From assembly GCF_022836435.1 (NCBI RefSeq), contig NZ_BQXC01000001.1, positions 720,400 through 784,399 on the forward strand: a stretch of 64,000 nucleotides of DNA, in the 5' to 3' direction. A model generated the notes under the pieces. The model worked only from the letters and a program-made list of their open reading frames with translations. It was not told where the DNA came from and searched no databases. Origin of the DNA: Nitrosomonas sp. PY1 (GTDB lineage: Bacteria > Pseudomonadota > Gammaproteobacteria > Burkholderiales > Nitrosomonadaceae). The position numbers and the translations under genes are program-made. Shown here piece after piece: positions 10,252 through 19,566 of this stretch (the stretch's first letter is position 1; every line of letters begins with the position of its first letter).

Positions 10252-11415
10252 ATGAAAATTCATGAGTATCAGGCTAAAGAGATTTTTCGAGAATACGGTA
10301 TTGCAACGCCAAAGGGTATCGCTTGTTTTAGTGTTGATGAAGCTGTAAATGCTGCCCGTCAGTTGGGTGACCAATTGTGTGTGGTAAAGGCGCAAATCTA
10401 TGCGGGAGGAAGAGGGAAGGGAGGGGGCGTAAAAGTGGCGCATTCCTTAGAAGAAGTGCGTCAGCATGCTAATGCAATTTTGAATATGCGATTAGTGACG
10501 CATCAAACCGGACCAGAAGGACGGATTGTGCGGCGATTGCTGGTTGAGCAGGGCGTACAAATCGAAAAAGAATACTACATAGGATTGGTTGTGGATCGAC
10601 GTCAGCAACGTGTGTGCTTAATGGCAAGCTCGGAAGGCGGTATGGATATCGAGAAAGTTGCTGTCGAAACACCAGAGAAAATTCATAAAGTGGTGATAGA
10701 TCCAGTGGCTGGATTACGTGAGCATGAAGCGTACGATGTGGCGCAAAAGATTGGTATTCCGAGTGATGCCATGCAACAAGCTTATGAATTACTGCGTGCG
10801 TTATATCAAATTTTTGACGAAAAGGATGCGTCGTTGGTAGAAGTTAACCCATTGGTGTTAACTGGAGATAAGCGGTTGATTGCGTTAGATGCAAAAATGA
10901 ATTTTGACGACAATGCGTTGTTTCGTCATCCTGAGATTGTTGAGCTGCGTGATCTGGATGAAGAAGATCCAATAGAAACTGAGGCTTCAAAGCATGAGTT
11001 ATCGTATATTCCGCTCGATGGAAATATCGGGTGCTTGGTGAATGGCGCAGGTTTGGCGATGGCAACCATGGATATCATCAAGTTATATGGAGGAAATCCA
11101 GCTAATTTTCTGGATGTTGGCGGTGGTGCTACGGCGGAGAAAGTGACCGAGGCATTTAAGCTGATGCTAAGAAATTCTAAATTACAAGCGATTCTGGTTA
11201 ATATCTTTGGGGGCATCATGAAGTGTGATGTCATCGCCCAAGGTGTGGTGGATGCAGCTCGGATTGTGGAACTATCGGTACCTTTAATAGTGCGATTGGA
11301 AGGTACGAATATGGAATTGGGCAAGAAAATTCTGAAGGAATCTCATTTAGCAATTATTTCCGCAAATGACATGGCGGATGCTGCAGAGAAAGTGGTAGCG
11401 GCTGCTAACACCTAA
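10252..11415 (+). CDS. sucC: Succinyl-CoA synthetase (ADP-forming), beta subunit
   Basis: SucC provides the ATP-grasp nucleotide and succinate-binding part of the TCA cycle enzyme that makes ATP from succinyl-CoA. The start ATG 10252 gives [17 protein letters not shown], the canonical N-terminus, and 387 residues, the usual length; it is preceded by GGAGAGG. ATP-grasp features include [23 protein letters not shown] and [15 protein letters not shown]; the C-terminal flavodoxin-like domain shows [18 protein letters not shown] and [10 protein letters not shown]. The 40 extra in-frame codons upstream lack family similarity. SucD follows after 40 bases. Confidence 0.97.
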   Translation: MKIHEYQAKEIFREYGIATPKGIACFSVDEAVNAARQLGDQLCVVKAQIYAGGRGKGGGVKVAHSLEEVRQHANAILNMRLVTHQTGPEGRIVRRLLVEQGVQIEKEYYIGLVVDRRQQRVCLMASSEGGMDIEKVAVETPEKIHKVVIDPVAGLREHEAYDVAQKIGIPSDAMQQAYELLRALYQIFDEKDASLVEVNPLVLTGDKRLIALDAKMNFDDNALFRHPEIVELRDLDEEDPIETEASKHELSYIPLDGNIGCLVNGAGLAMATMDIIKLYGGNPANFLDVGGGATAEKVTEAFKLMLRNSKLQAILVNIFGGIMKCDVIAQGVVDAARIVELSVPLIVRLEGTNMELGKKILKESHLAIISANDMADAAEKVVAAANT

Positions 11416-11455
11416 CCGAGCGAACACAAATCAGTTTTGAAAGGAGTTGCTGACA

Positions 11456-12331
11456 ATGTCTATTTTAGTCAATCGAAATACGCGTGTGATGACACAAGGT
11501 ATAACCGGAAAAACCGGACAATTTCATACGCGCGCTTGTAGCGAGTATGCTAACGGTAAGTACTGTTTTGTTGCAGGCGTTAATCCGCGCAAACCAGGTG
11601 AGGATGTTGAAGGTATTCCTGTTTTTGCCACCGTTAAAGAAGCTAAACAACAAACTGGCGCTACGGTATCGGTTATCTATGTGCCACCGCCTTTCGCGGC
11701 TGCAGCGATTGACGAAGCAGTGGAGGCTGAGCTTGATCTGGTTATCTGTATCACTGAGGGAATTCCTGTTCGAGATATGATACGCACGCGATATAAAATG
11801 CAGGGTAAGAAAACTCTCTTAGTTGGACCAAATTGTCCCGGTGTTATTACGCCGGATGAAATCAAAATTGGCATCATGCCAGGCTACATTCACAAGAAAG
11901 GACGTATTGGCGTGGTTTCGCGCTCAGGCACATTGACATATGAGGCAGTTGCGCAATTGATGGCGCTCGGCTTGGGGCAATCCACATGTATCGGTATTGG
12001 CGGCGATCCGGTCAATGGATTGAAACATTTGGATGTATTAAAATTATTCAATGATGATGATGAAACCGATGCCGTATTGATGGTTGGAGAAATAGGTGGT
12101 AGTGACGAAGAAGACTGCGCGCTTTGGGTAAAAGACCATATGCGTAAGCCTGTAGTAGGTTTTATTGCCGGCGTAACAGCGCCACCAGGGAAACGAATGG
12201 GGCATGCTGGGGCGATTATTTCCGGTGGCAAAGGGACAGCGCAAGAAAAGCTAGAGGTATTGGAATCATCTGGCATTCATGTGACGCGCAATCCTGCGGA
12301 GATGGGCAAGCTACTGAAATCTATTTTGTGA
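11456..12331 (+). CDS. sucD: Succinyl-CoA synthetase (ADP-forming), alpha subunit
   Basis: SucD binds CoA and carries the phosphorylated histidine. The ATG at 11456, placed 9 bases after AAGGAG (11441-11446), gives [24 protein letters not shown] and 291 residues, the family length. The CoA-binding Rossmann part, the segment [10 protein letters not shown] and the active-site histidine in [19 protein letters not shown] are visible. A TTG three codons earlier overlaps the ribosome site and is rejected. It forms an operon with sucC. Confidence 0.97.
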   Translation: MSILVNRNTRVMTQGITGKTGQFHTRACSEYANGKYCFVAGVNPRKPGEDVEGIPVFATVKEAKQQTGATVSVIYVPPPFAAAAIDEAVEAELDLVICITEGIPVRDMIRTRYKMQGKKTLLVGPNCPGVITPDEIKIGIMPGYIHKKGRIGVVSRSGTLTYEAVAQLMALGLGQSTCIGIGGDPVNGLKHLDVLKLFNDDDETDAVLMVGEIGGSDEEDCALWVKDHMRKPVVGFIAGVTAPPGKRMGHAGAIISGGKGTAQEKLEVLESSGIHVTRNPAEMGKLLKSIL

Positions 12332-12373
12332 TGGCGTTGTTGTTAATTTTCTACTCCATTAAAGGTACTTGCT

Positions 12374-12703
12374 ATGAATGATCGATCGTTTATAACTTTT
12401 TTGATTTTGCTGCTTATAATGTCGGCGTGTAGTAGTGTGCCGCAAAAGCAAGATGTGCCTTTACAGCCTGAGGATCCCTCACCTTTACAAACTGAACGTC
12501 CTGCTGGTCCATTGCCTCCTAGTGCAAGACCTAAATATAACTTGAGCGGATATCCGCTCAACACACAGCAGGGTTATATTGATGGATGTGAAACTGCTAA
12601 AAATAGCAGTTGGGCGTTTAAAGATTTAAACCGCTATGACAGGGATGATCAGTATCGTATGGGATGGGACGACGGTTTTGCATTATGCAAAATGACCAAG
12701 TAG
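12374..12703 (+). CDS. Small putative lipoprotein with GYxDGC / GWDDGF motifs
   Basis: The 109-residue product has a short lipoprotein signal with lipobox IMSAC (Cys about residue 19), a proline-rich spacer (about 25-55) and a compact C-terminal part: GYIDGCETAKNSSWAFKDLN, then YRMGWDDGFALCK. The pattern of a GY.DGC motif followed by a GW.DGF..C motif recurs in small lipoproteins of Proteobacteria that I remember only as hypothetical proteins. Three cysteines remain besides the lipid one or two, so a disulphide is possible. It lies between sucD and dacB, 10 bases before the dacB ATG, so it may be co-transcribed with dacB. Confidence 0.8.
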   Translation: MNDRSFITFLILLLIMSACSSVPQKQDVPLQPEDPSPLQTERPAGPLPPSARPKYNLSGYPLNTQQGYIDGCETAKNSSWAFKDLNRYDRDDQYRMGWDDGFALCKMTK

Positions 12704-12713
12704 CTTGGGTAAA

Positions 12714-14177
12714 ATGATAAGCTATTGGTGTTGGAAAGATTGTTGGTATGTTTTTCTGATTCTGTTTTTTTATTGTTTTCCTACGGCGCTCTCGGCAACC
12801 AATGAGTTGCCATCAAGCGTTAAGCAGAAGTTGCTGCGGTCCGGGGTACCGCAACATGCTATTGGTGTGTATGTACAAGAGATTGGAGCTGTCAAGCCGA
12901 CTTTAACTATCAATGCAGATCAGGCAATGAATCCGGCTTCGGTGATGAAATTACTCACTACTTATGCCGGATTGGAGTTACTGGGGCCTGCGTATACTTG
13001 GCCTACGCGAATTTTTACGCATGGCAAATTAAGCCAAGGTATTTTGCAAGGTGATTTGGTAATCAAAGGCTATGGCGATCCCAGATTGGATCTCGGTCAT
13101 TTTTGGTCATTGATTTACCAGCTAAGGCAAGCTGGATTGCAAAATATACAGGGAAACCTGATCCTGGATCGCACGCATTATGAGATTCCTCATCATGATC
13201 CAGGAGATTTTGATGGCAAACCTTACCGCAGTTACAATGCGCTTCCTGAAGCGCTTATGGTGAATTATCGAGCGACAACATTACATTTTTTTCCGCAATC
13301 CGAAAATAATACCGTGCGCGTGGTACTTGATCCTGAATCGAGTTCTTTACGCATTCAAAGTCATTTGCAACTGACTCAAGGTTCTTGTGGCGATTGGCGC
13401 AATGCTGTGACGACGGATATACTACCCGACGAAGCTAACAAAAATCATTTTACAATCATTGCCGGTGGCAAGTTTTCCACTCAGTGCGGAAAGCAGTCTG
13501 TTATGTTGAGTCTACAAGATAGCGTTACCTATATTCAGGACGTGTTCAAACGATTATGGGCTGAACAAGGCGGTAAGTTTAGCGGTTATGTGGTCGAGGC
13601 ATCAACACCGCACGGTGCAATATTGTTGGATACATATTCATCGCTACCTTTGGCAGAAATTGTTCGGGGTATCAATAAGTATAGTAACAATATTGCAGCT
13701 CGACAGTTGTACTTGGCATTAGGTACGGGTAAGGATATGTTGAACAATTCGCCAGCAACCTTAGAAAAATCTCATTTAGCCATGCAGAACTGGCTGCATG
13801 ACAAGCGATTGAATTTTCCTGAATTGGTGGTAGAAAATGGTTCCGGATTGTCGCGTAAGGAGCGTATTAGTGCGCGGCATATGGGTAAAATCTTGACAAC
13901 AGCATATCAGAGTCCGGTTATGTCAGAATTCATGTCATCCCTTCCTATAGCGGCTACCGATGGAACATTGAAGAATCGCTTTGCTGATACTGCGGCCAAA
14001 GGTCGTGCGCATCTGAAAACAGGCGCTTTAGATAATGTGCGGGCATTGGCCGGTTATGTATTGGATCGTATGGGCCGTCGTCATGTAATCGTTTTCTTCG
14101 TTAATCATAGCCATGCGGAAAAATCACGTAGCGTTATGGATGCTTTGGTGCAATGGATTGTAGAGCGGCCGCAGTAG
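12714..14177 (+). CDS. dacB: D-alanyl-D-alanine carboxypeptidase/endopeptidase (PBP4 type)
   Basis: This class C penicillin-binding protein trims and cleaves peptidoglycan peptide bridges in the periplasm. It has a hydrophobic signal segment (about 10-28), the active-site SxxK in NPASVMKLLT (Ser about residue 76), the SxN motif in KYSNNIAARQ and the KTG motif in AHLKTGALDNVRALAGY. The insert domain between the first and second motif is present, giving 487 residues, the usual PBP4 length. ATG 12714 is preferred over the in-frame TTG at 12705. It follows the small lipoprotein closely. Confidence 0.94.
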   Translation: MISYWCWKDCWYVFLILFFYCFPTALSATNELPSSVKQKLLRSGVPQHAIGVYVQEIGAVKPTLTINADQAMNPASVMKLLTTYAGLELLGPAYTWPTRIFTHGKLSQGILQGDLVIKGYGDPRLDLGHFWSLIYQLRQAGLQNIQGNLILDRTHYEIPHHDPGDFDGKPYRSYNALPEALMVNYRATTLHFFPQSENNTVRVVLDPESSSLRIQSHLQLTQGSCGDWRNAVTTDILPDEANKNHFTIIAGGKFSTQCGKQSVMLSLQDSVTYIQDVFKRLWAEQGGKFSGYVVEASTPHGAILLDTYSSLPLAEIVRGINKYSNNIAARQLYLALGTGKDMLNNSPATLEKSHLAMQNWLHDKRLNFPELVVENGSGLSRKERISARHMGKILTTAYQSPVMSEFMSSLPIAATDGTLKNRFADTAAKGRAHLKTGALDNVRALAGYVLDRMGRRHVIVFFVNHSHAEKSRSVMDALVQWIVERPQ

Positions 14178-14232
14178 TTAATTTAGGTAATTTTTCAGTA
14201 CTGCCCCTTGAAATAATTTTTACTGCGTAGCA

Positions 14233-15402
14233 ATGAACTACATATTTTTTCAATGGTTCCTGGCGGAAACTAAAACTTATTCGCATCAATGGTTTTTTAC
14301 TGCGGCTTGTGCATATGCAGCGCTAATGGTACCGATGGCAATGCTGGCGCGATATGGTTATGGGCCGGCGACACTTGCGATGCCATCTGGGCACGCATTT
14401 GAAATGTTGTTCGGTTTTATCCTGGCACTCATCGCGGGTTATTTGCTTGGGCCGATGCCCAGGTGGCGTGTTGTGTTATTAATGCTTTTCTGGTTATTGG
14501 CGCGAATTGCAGGCTTGTTCACAGAAACAAGTGGATTGGCGCTAATTGGTAATAGCATATTTATTTTTCTTTTGGCGCAGAATCTGTTACCGAAGCTATG
14601 GGTTGCTAAAAAGTGGCGTAATAGGATGTTGGTTCCGTTGCTTGGGTTAATATGCGCAATGGCAATAGTGACTGCTGTGGCCGATCGGTTTGATTGGTAT
14701 GTGCTGCAACATTATTTGTTGCGAGAAAGCGTGCAATTGTTTGCTTTGCTCATGCTGTTCATGGGAGGGCGCATGTTGGCGCCGGCTGTTGCAGGTGAAT
14801 TCTATCGTCAAGGTAAAGAACTTGAAGCTAGAGTGCAACCCAATATAGAAGCGGCTTTGATTGTTGCCATTGCGGGTGCATTTCTATGCGCACCCATTTC
14901 ACTTTCGGTATCGGGTGTTTTGTTGATCCTGAGTGGCCTGCTAGCCGGTATTCGTTTGTTTCGTTGGCAGTTATGGCACTGTATGGAGAGGCTTGATCTG
15001 ATTTGTCTTGGGGTTGGATATGGCTGGCTAGCGTTTGGATTGATATTGCTTGGTTGGGTTAAACTCAATGACGGCGATTATTTTGTGACAGCGATTCATG
15101 CCGTAACGGTAGGTGCGCTTGGTACGCTTGCTGCTAATGTCATGATACGGGTGTCGCTTCTGCATGTGAAACAATATCCTTCACACATGCGACAAATTGT
15201 AACGATTACCATACTCATGGCGGTTTCTGCTGCCTTGCGCATAGTGGCAGACATTAGTACCTATCGGGAGCTTTGGCTGATAATTGCAACGATGGCTTGG
15301 AGTGTTGGTTTTTTAATGGCGCTGGTCATTGTATTAGAGTGCTTATCGAAGAAAAGAAACATAGCATCCGGTGGTAAACAAAATCCACCAGTGGTCGATT
15401 AG
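14233..15402 (+). CDS. NnrS-family multi-pass membrane protein
   Basis: NnrS proteins are heme/copper-containing membrane proteins linked to the nitric oxide response, though their exact reaction is not settled. The 389-residue product has about twelve hydrophobic segments. Two family landmarks are visible: SGHAFEMLFGFILALIAGYL near residue 55, matching the HaHEMlfGf...aGfll motif, and AIHAVTVGALGTLAANVMIR near 285, matching the lHalTvGamG motif. The first landmark has SGHAFEM where many members have two histidines, so metal binding may differ. In an ammonia oxidiser a role near NO stress is sensible but inferred. It runs 55 bases after dacB. Confidence 0.83.
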   Translation: MNYIFFQWFLAETKTYSHQWFFTAACAYAALMVPMAMLARYGYGPATLAMPSGHAFEMLFGFILALIAGYLLGPMPRWRVVLLMLFWLLARIAGLFTETSGLALIGNSIFIFLLAQNLLPKLWVAKKWRNRMLVPLLGLICAMAIVTAVADRFDWYVLQHYLLRESVQLFALLMLFMGGRMLAPAVAGEFYRQGKELEARVQPNIEAALIVAIAGAFLCAPISLSVSGVLLILSGLLAGIRLFRWQLWHCMERLDLICLGVGYGWLAFGLILLGWVKLNDGDYFVTAIHAVTVGALGTLAANVMIRVSLLHVKQYPSHMRQIVTITILMAVSAALRIVADISTYRELWLIIATMAWSVGFLMALVIVLECLSKKRNIASGGKQNPPVVD

Positions 15403-15483
15403 GAGTCAATTTTCTATATTAGATTGCTTCCTAAAAATGTTTTCTAACCGCCTGTTAAAGTAGCACGTTGGGAGTTAAAAATG

Positions 15484-15804
15484 TCATGAGGAGGAGATGT
15501 GTCGTTGCCATGACTGAACTGCGGTTCTAAATAAGGATAGCGGTATTCTTTCCGGTTGGTCTGTTCCATCTGAAAATTCTTCTTCAATTTCGGCGTATTC
15601 TGGAAAAAGACGTAAGTAATAAGCATTGCCGATACGTTCCCAGTTTGGTATTTCTCGCTTGCTGATTGCATCAATTTTTTGTAAAAGATTGTTTGTTTCC
15701 TCAATATTTCTTTGGATATCAACAGCTAAATATGCAGCGACCAGGCGATGCGATGTCTCCTCAGGCTGATAACCTTGCCAACTAAAAGTATTGTCGTTGT
15801 TCAT
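15484..15804 (-). CDS. Small acidic protein, candidate immunity partner of the EndoU-like nuclease
   Basis: Not recognised with certainty. The 106-residue protein is acidic, has no signal peptide or membrane segment, and is predicted helical at residues 17-50 (HRLVAAYLAVDIQRNIEETNNLLQKI), followed by NWERIGNAYYLRLFPEYAEIEEEF. The W.R.G..Y piece recalls the YacL/UPF0231 family, but I would not assign it. Its ATG overlaps the stop of the EndoU-like gene by four bases (ATGA), the tight coupling typical of toxin-immunity pairs. A cytoplasmic immunity protein acting against a secreted nuclease of kin cells is the inference. Confidence 0.7.
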   Translation of the reverse strand: MNNDNTFSWQGYQPEETSHRLVAAYLAVDIQRNIEETNNLLQKIDAISKREIPNWERIGNAYYLRLFPEYAEIEEEFSDGTDQPERIPLSLFRTAVQSWQRHISSS

Positions 15805-16361
15805 TCAAAAATAGGGAACGCAGTATTGACTTTGTTATTGTCATCGAATGCAACGCCAATTGTAAAGAGGTTATTATTGTAGTTACAAAACTGTGGGTTT
15901 TCTTTTTCAGTGGTAATAGATGGCTTATTCTGCCCGCATTGGAGCCAGTTGGGAGAATTCGAAGGGCATCGAACTGTATGTCGAGCCGCATAGCGAATCG
16001 AGTTTAGAACCTGCTGTTTTGTGCATTGATCTGGAAACATTGAAGAAAATTTTTCTTTTTTGGGGTTACGAACATGTGACCATCGAACGGTATAGATTCC
16101 AGCTTTATTAGGCTTGCTTTGTATCGATAGCCATGCGATCGAGGTAGGGTTCTTGCCATCCGGTCGTGAATGGAAGCCTTTTGGGCGATCGCGATGCCAT
16201 TCGCCACAGAAAATATGTTGTTGATTAATGAATGGATTTTCTTGTGGAGAGACTGTGTTTGGTAGTGCATCACAATTAATTTGAGCAAATAGCGATAGAG
16301 GGGTAAGTACGAGTAGGTGTAAAATGATGCGCGACGCACACTTAATCCGATGTTTGTTCAT
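15801..16361 (-). CDS. Secreted EndoU-like nuclease domain protein
   Basis: Bacterial EndoU domains are RNA-cleaving toxins, best known as C-terminal parts of contact-dependent inhibition proteins. The 186-residue product has a signal peptide (about 1-26, ending LFAQ) and then QQHIFCGEW...KGFHSRPDGKNP, in which His49 and His64 would be the catalytic histidine pair, and KKEKFSSMFPDQC, which could hold the lysine and a Ser/Thr. The following stretch QVLNSIRYA also fits bacterial EndoU proteins as I remember them. Cysteines are frequent (six in the mature part), suggesting disulphides outside the cytoplasm. It starts only 26 bases from the divergent rimO and overlaps the small acidic gene. Alternative: a non-toxic periplasmic nuclease. 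Confidence 0.75.
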   Translation of the reverse strand: MNKHRIKCASRIILHLLVLTPLSLFAQINCDALPNTVSPQENPFINQQHIFCGEWHRDRPKGFHSRPDGKNPTSIAWLSIQSKPNKAGIYTVRWSHVRNPKKEKFSSMFPDQCTKQQVLNSIRYAARHTVRCPSNSPNWLQCGQNKPSITTEKENPQFCNYNNNLFTIGVAFDDNNKVNTAFPIFE

Positions 16362-16387
16362 AATCTATTTTTATTTCACTTTCTTAC

Positions 16388-17725
16388 ATGCCATCCAAAA
16401 AATCAACGTTACAAAAAGTTGGCTTCGTTTCGCTGGGTTGTCCTAAAGCACTCGTTGATTCAGAGCAAATCTTAACGCAATTACGCGCGGAAGGATATGC
16501 AATTTCGCCGTCTTATCAGGATGCTGATCTGGTCGTAGTCAATACTTGCGGTTTTATAGATAGCGCCGTGGAAGAATCATTAGATGCGATCGGTGAGGCT
16601 CTGGCTGAGAATGGCAAAGTGATTGTCACTGGATGTTTAGGCGCGAAGGAGAATGGTGCTATCGTTAGGAAAGCACATCCTCAAGTACTGGCAGTAACAG
16701 GACCACAAGCTTTGCCGGAAGTCATGTTAGCCATTCACACGCACCTGCCGCAACCGCATGATCCCTATACCAGTCTAATTCCCCCTCAAGGTGTACGACT
16801 AACACCGCAGCATTACGCCTATATTAAGATATCCGAAGGATGTAATCATCGCTGTACGTTTTGTATCATTCCTTCGATGCGAGGTGATTTAATCAGCCGC
16901 CCAATTCATGAGGTGATGCAAGAAGCTGAGCATTTGGTGAATGCAGGCGTTAAGGAGTTACTGATCATTTCTCAGGATACCAGTGCCTATGGGGTAGACA
17001 TTAAATATCGCACTGGTTTCTGGCAAGGGAGGCCGATCAAAACCCGCTTGACAGAATTGGCGCAAGCATTGGGTTCATTGGGTGTATGGGTGCGATTGCA
17101 CTATGTTTATCCTTATCCGCATGTTGATGATGTTATTCCGTTAATGGCTCAAGGCAATATATTGCCTTATTTGGATGTTCCATTTCAGCACGCTAATTCA
17201 CGCATATTGAAGAGTATGAAACGTCCCGCAAATGCAGAAAATAATTTGGCACGAATTCAACGTTGGCGAGAGATATGCCCTGATATCACATTACGTAGCA
17301 CATTTATCGTAGGATTTCCGGGGGAAACTGAAGAAGATTTTGAAGAATTGCTTGCGTTTTTGCAAGAAGCGCAATTGGATCGCGTTGGTTGTTTTGCGTA
17401 TTCTCCAGTGGCGGGTGCTGCTGCGAATGCGCTTCCAAATGCGGTGCCAGATGAAGTTAAAGAGGATCGTCGCGAGCGGTTTATGCAGGCACAAGAAACA
17501 ATCAGCCGGAAACGGTTGGCTGACAAAATAGGAACAACAATGACCGTGATGATTGACGATGTGGTAGATGGGCAAATCATTGCGAGAAGCAGCGCAGATG
17601 CACCAGAGATTGATGGTGCGGTATACATTCAGGAAAAGAATTTTGGTCAATTAGGAGATTGGGTTACCGTTAGAATCACGGATTCCAATGCGCACGATCT
17701 TTTTGCAACGCTTGTTGAGAAATAG
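16388..17725 (+). CDS. rimO: Ribosomal protein S12 methylthiotransferase RimO
   Basis: RimO is a radical SAM enzyme that methylthiolates Asp89 of ribosomal protein S12. The 445-residue product has the N-terminal MTTase domain with its cluster cysteines ([27 protein letters not shown]), the radical SAM motif [17 protein letters not shown] (CxxxCxxC) near residue 150, and a C-terminal TRAM domain. The start ATG 16388 fits the RimO N-terminus. It is followed at 40 bases by earP. Confidence 0.97.
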   Translation: MPSKKSTLQKVGFVSLGCPKALVDSEQILTQLRAEGYAISPSYQDADLVVVNTCGFIDSAVEESLDAIGEALAENGKVIVTGCLGAKENGAIVRKAHPQVLAVTGPQALPEVMLAIHTHLPQPHDPYTSLIPPQGVRLTPQHYAYIKISEGCNHRCTFCIIPSMRGDLISRPIHEVMQEAEHLVNAGVKELLIISQDTSAYGVDIKYRTGFWQGRPIKTRLTELAQALGSLGVWVRLHYVYPYPHVDDVIPLMAQGNILPYLDVPFQHANSRILKSMKRPANAENNLARIQRWREICPDITLRSTFIVGFPGETEEDFEELLAFLQEAQLDRVGCFAYSPVAGAAANALPNAVPDEVKEDRRERFMQAQETISRKRLADKIGTTMTVMIDDVVDGQIIARSSADAPEIDGAVYIQEKNFGQLGDWVTVRITDSNAHDLFATLVEK

Positions 17726-17765
17726 CTTTCCAAAAGTGTGGTGAATATTCTTATCTACTTCATAC

Positions 17766-18896
17766 ATGCGTCGCCGTTGGGATATATTTTGCACTGTCAT
17801 CGATAATTTTGGCGATATTGGTGTGTGTTGGCGCTTAAGTCGACAGCTTGCGCATGAATATGGACAATTGATTCGATTGTGGGTGGATGACTTACATAGA
17901 TTTTCTTGCTTAGAATCAACTATCAATACCGAATTGCAGTATCAAACGATCCAAAACATCGAAGTTTGGCATTGGCAAAAGGATACTAAAGCGTTCGAAC
18001 AGATTGAACCGGCAGAGGTTGTCATCGAAGCTTTTGCCTGTGAATTACCTGAAGATTATCTGCAAAAAATGTTTCTGCGAGATATTCAAGTTGTTTGGAT
18101 TAACTTAGAGTACTTAAGTGCTGAACCTTGGGTTAGAAATTACCATGCGGTGTCTTCTCCACATCCTCGTTCTGGATTGATCAAGACGTGTTTTTTCCCA
18201 GGTTTTGAGCCAGATACTGGTGGCTTGATTCGCGAGAAAGGCTATAAGTTACAGCAAGATAATTGTAGTAAACAGACCATTTTGCAAGAATTAGAAAACC
18301 CGTTTGATCGATATCATGCAATTCGAATTTCATTGTTTTGTTACGATAGCGCACCTGTTGAGAATTTAATAATATTGCTATCCGAGCTGGCAATGCCCAT
18401 CTTACTGATCGTTCCACAAGGTAATGTTGCTCAACATATTATCGCTTTGCTCGGGTATCCTCGCAATGAAACCAAAATGCAATTTCAGCAAGTGATGGTA
18501 CTAATCATCCCGTTTCTGGAGCAGACTGACTATGATCGGCTGCTTTGGAGCTGCGATATCAATTTTGTTCGCGGTGAGGATTCTTTTGTTCGCGCTCAGT
18601 ATGTAGCTAGGCCTTTTGTTTGGAATATTTATCAACAGGAGGAACTGATACATTGGCAAAAACTGGATGCATTTCTTGATCTCTATACAGCGAGCATGCC
18701 AATGCAAATAAAAGATGTCGTGCGTGAAATATGGTACTGCTGGAATGGTCGGGGTTTGATGACTAGAAATACTTTATTAAAGTTTTTTTCGCTTGCTGAG
18801 TCTATAGAGCAATATAACAAAATGTGGCTTGCGCAATTGGAAAAGCAGAATGATTTGGCCTCTAATCTGGTGCAATTTGTCGAGAATCGGCTATAA
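17766..18896 (+). CDS. earP: EF-P arginine 32 rhamnosyltransferase EarP
   Basis: EarP transfers rhamnose from dTDP-L-rhamnose to Arg32 of elongation factor P, which helps the ribosome through polyproline stretches. The 376-residue product starts MRRRWDIFCTVIDNFGDIGV; Asp13 and Asp17 in DNFGDIGVCWRL match the catalytic aspartates reported for Pseudomonas EarP. The C-terminal nucleotide-sugar half has DINFVRGEDSFVRAQYVARPFVWNIYQQEE, where the family has FVRGEDSFVRAQWAG.PFVW. Efp lies directly downstream and carries the arginine at position 32, which supports the assignment. Confidence 0.96.
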   Translation: MRRRWDIFCTVIDNFGDIGVCWRLSRQLAHEYGQLIRLWVDDLHRFSCLESTINTELQYQTIQNIEVWHWQKDTKAFEQIEPAEVVIEAFACELPEDYLQKMFLRDIQVVWINLEYLSAEPWVRNYHAVSSPHPRSGLIKTCFFPGFEPDTGGLIREKGYKLQQDNCSKQTILQELENPFDRYHAIRISLFCYDSAPVENLIILLSELAMPILLIVPQGNVAQHIIALLGYPRNETKMQFQQVMVLIIPFLEQTDYDRLLWSCDINFVRGEDSFVRAQYVARPFVWNIYQQEELIHWQKLDAFLDLYTASMPMQIKDVVREIWYCWNGRGLMTRNTLLKFFSLAESIEQYNKMWLAQLEKQNDLASNLVQFVENRL

Positions 18897-18923
18897 TCTA
18901 GCGCTTTCTGTCATGATGCTCAA

Positions 18924-18945
18924 TCTATAACTGCACAGTTATAGA
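18924..18945 (+). promoter_or_regulatory. Leader hairpin upstream of efp
   Basis: TCTATAAC and GTTATAGA form an eight-base-pair stem around a six-base loop, about 40 bases before the efp start. It has no T-run, so it is not a normal terminator. A role in efp mRNA stability or translation is possible but unproven. Confidence 0.35.
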
Positions 18946-18983
18946 GGTAGTGTCAAAGATCTTTTTACTTTGGAATTGAAACT

Positions 18984-19547
18984 ATGAAGACTGCAATGGA
19001 ACTACGCTCGGGTAATGTGGTAATGGTTGGTAATGATCCTATGGTGGTACTTAGGGCGGAATTTACCAAATCTGGCCGTAATGCATCAGTAGTCAAAATG
19101 AAATTGAAAAACTTATTTTCTAGCTCTACCGCTGAAGCAGTTTATAAAGCTGATGAGAAATTCGATTTGGTTGTGTTGGATAAAAAAGAATGTACCTATA
19201 GTTATTTTTCTGATCCACTTTACGTTTTTATGGATGTAGATTACAACCCGATTGAAGTCGAAGCGGAAAACATGGCGGATGTGATTAATTATCTTGTTGA
19301 TGGCATGGAAGATGTTTGTCAAGTTACTTTTTATGGCGATAAAGCCATTTCTGTCGAGCTACCCAATACCATTGTTCGTGAGGTGGAGTATACTGAACCG
19401 GCAGTAAGGGGAGATACAACAGGGAAAATCATGAAGCCGGCGCGACTTCTTGGTACAAATTTTGAAATTCAAGTACCAGCATTTGTGGAAATCGGCGATA
19501 AGATCGAAATTGACCCACATAATAACGAATTTAGAAAACGTATCTAA
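18984..19547 (+). CDS. efp: Elongation factor P (Arg32 type)
   Basis: EF-P relieves ribosome stalling at polyproline. The 187-residue product has three beta-barrel domains; the tip loop of domain I reads [11 protein letters not shown] with Arg at residue 32, the rhamnosylation site, instead of the lysine used by EpmA-modified EF-P. It matches EarP just upstream, so modification by rhamnose is predicted. It is convergent with the nfu gene, 19 bases away. Confidence 0.98.
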   Translation: MKTAMELRSGNVVMVGNDPMVVLRAEFTKSGRNASVVKMKLKNLFSSSTAEAVYKADEKFDLVVLDKKECTYSYFSDPLYVFMDVDYNPIEVEAENMADVINYLVDGMEDVCQVTFYGDKAISVELPNTIVREVEYTEPAVRGDTTGKIMKPARLLGTNFEIQVPAFVEIGDKIEIDPHNNEFRKRI

Positions 19548-19566
19548 TATACAAGATTATTGAGTT

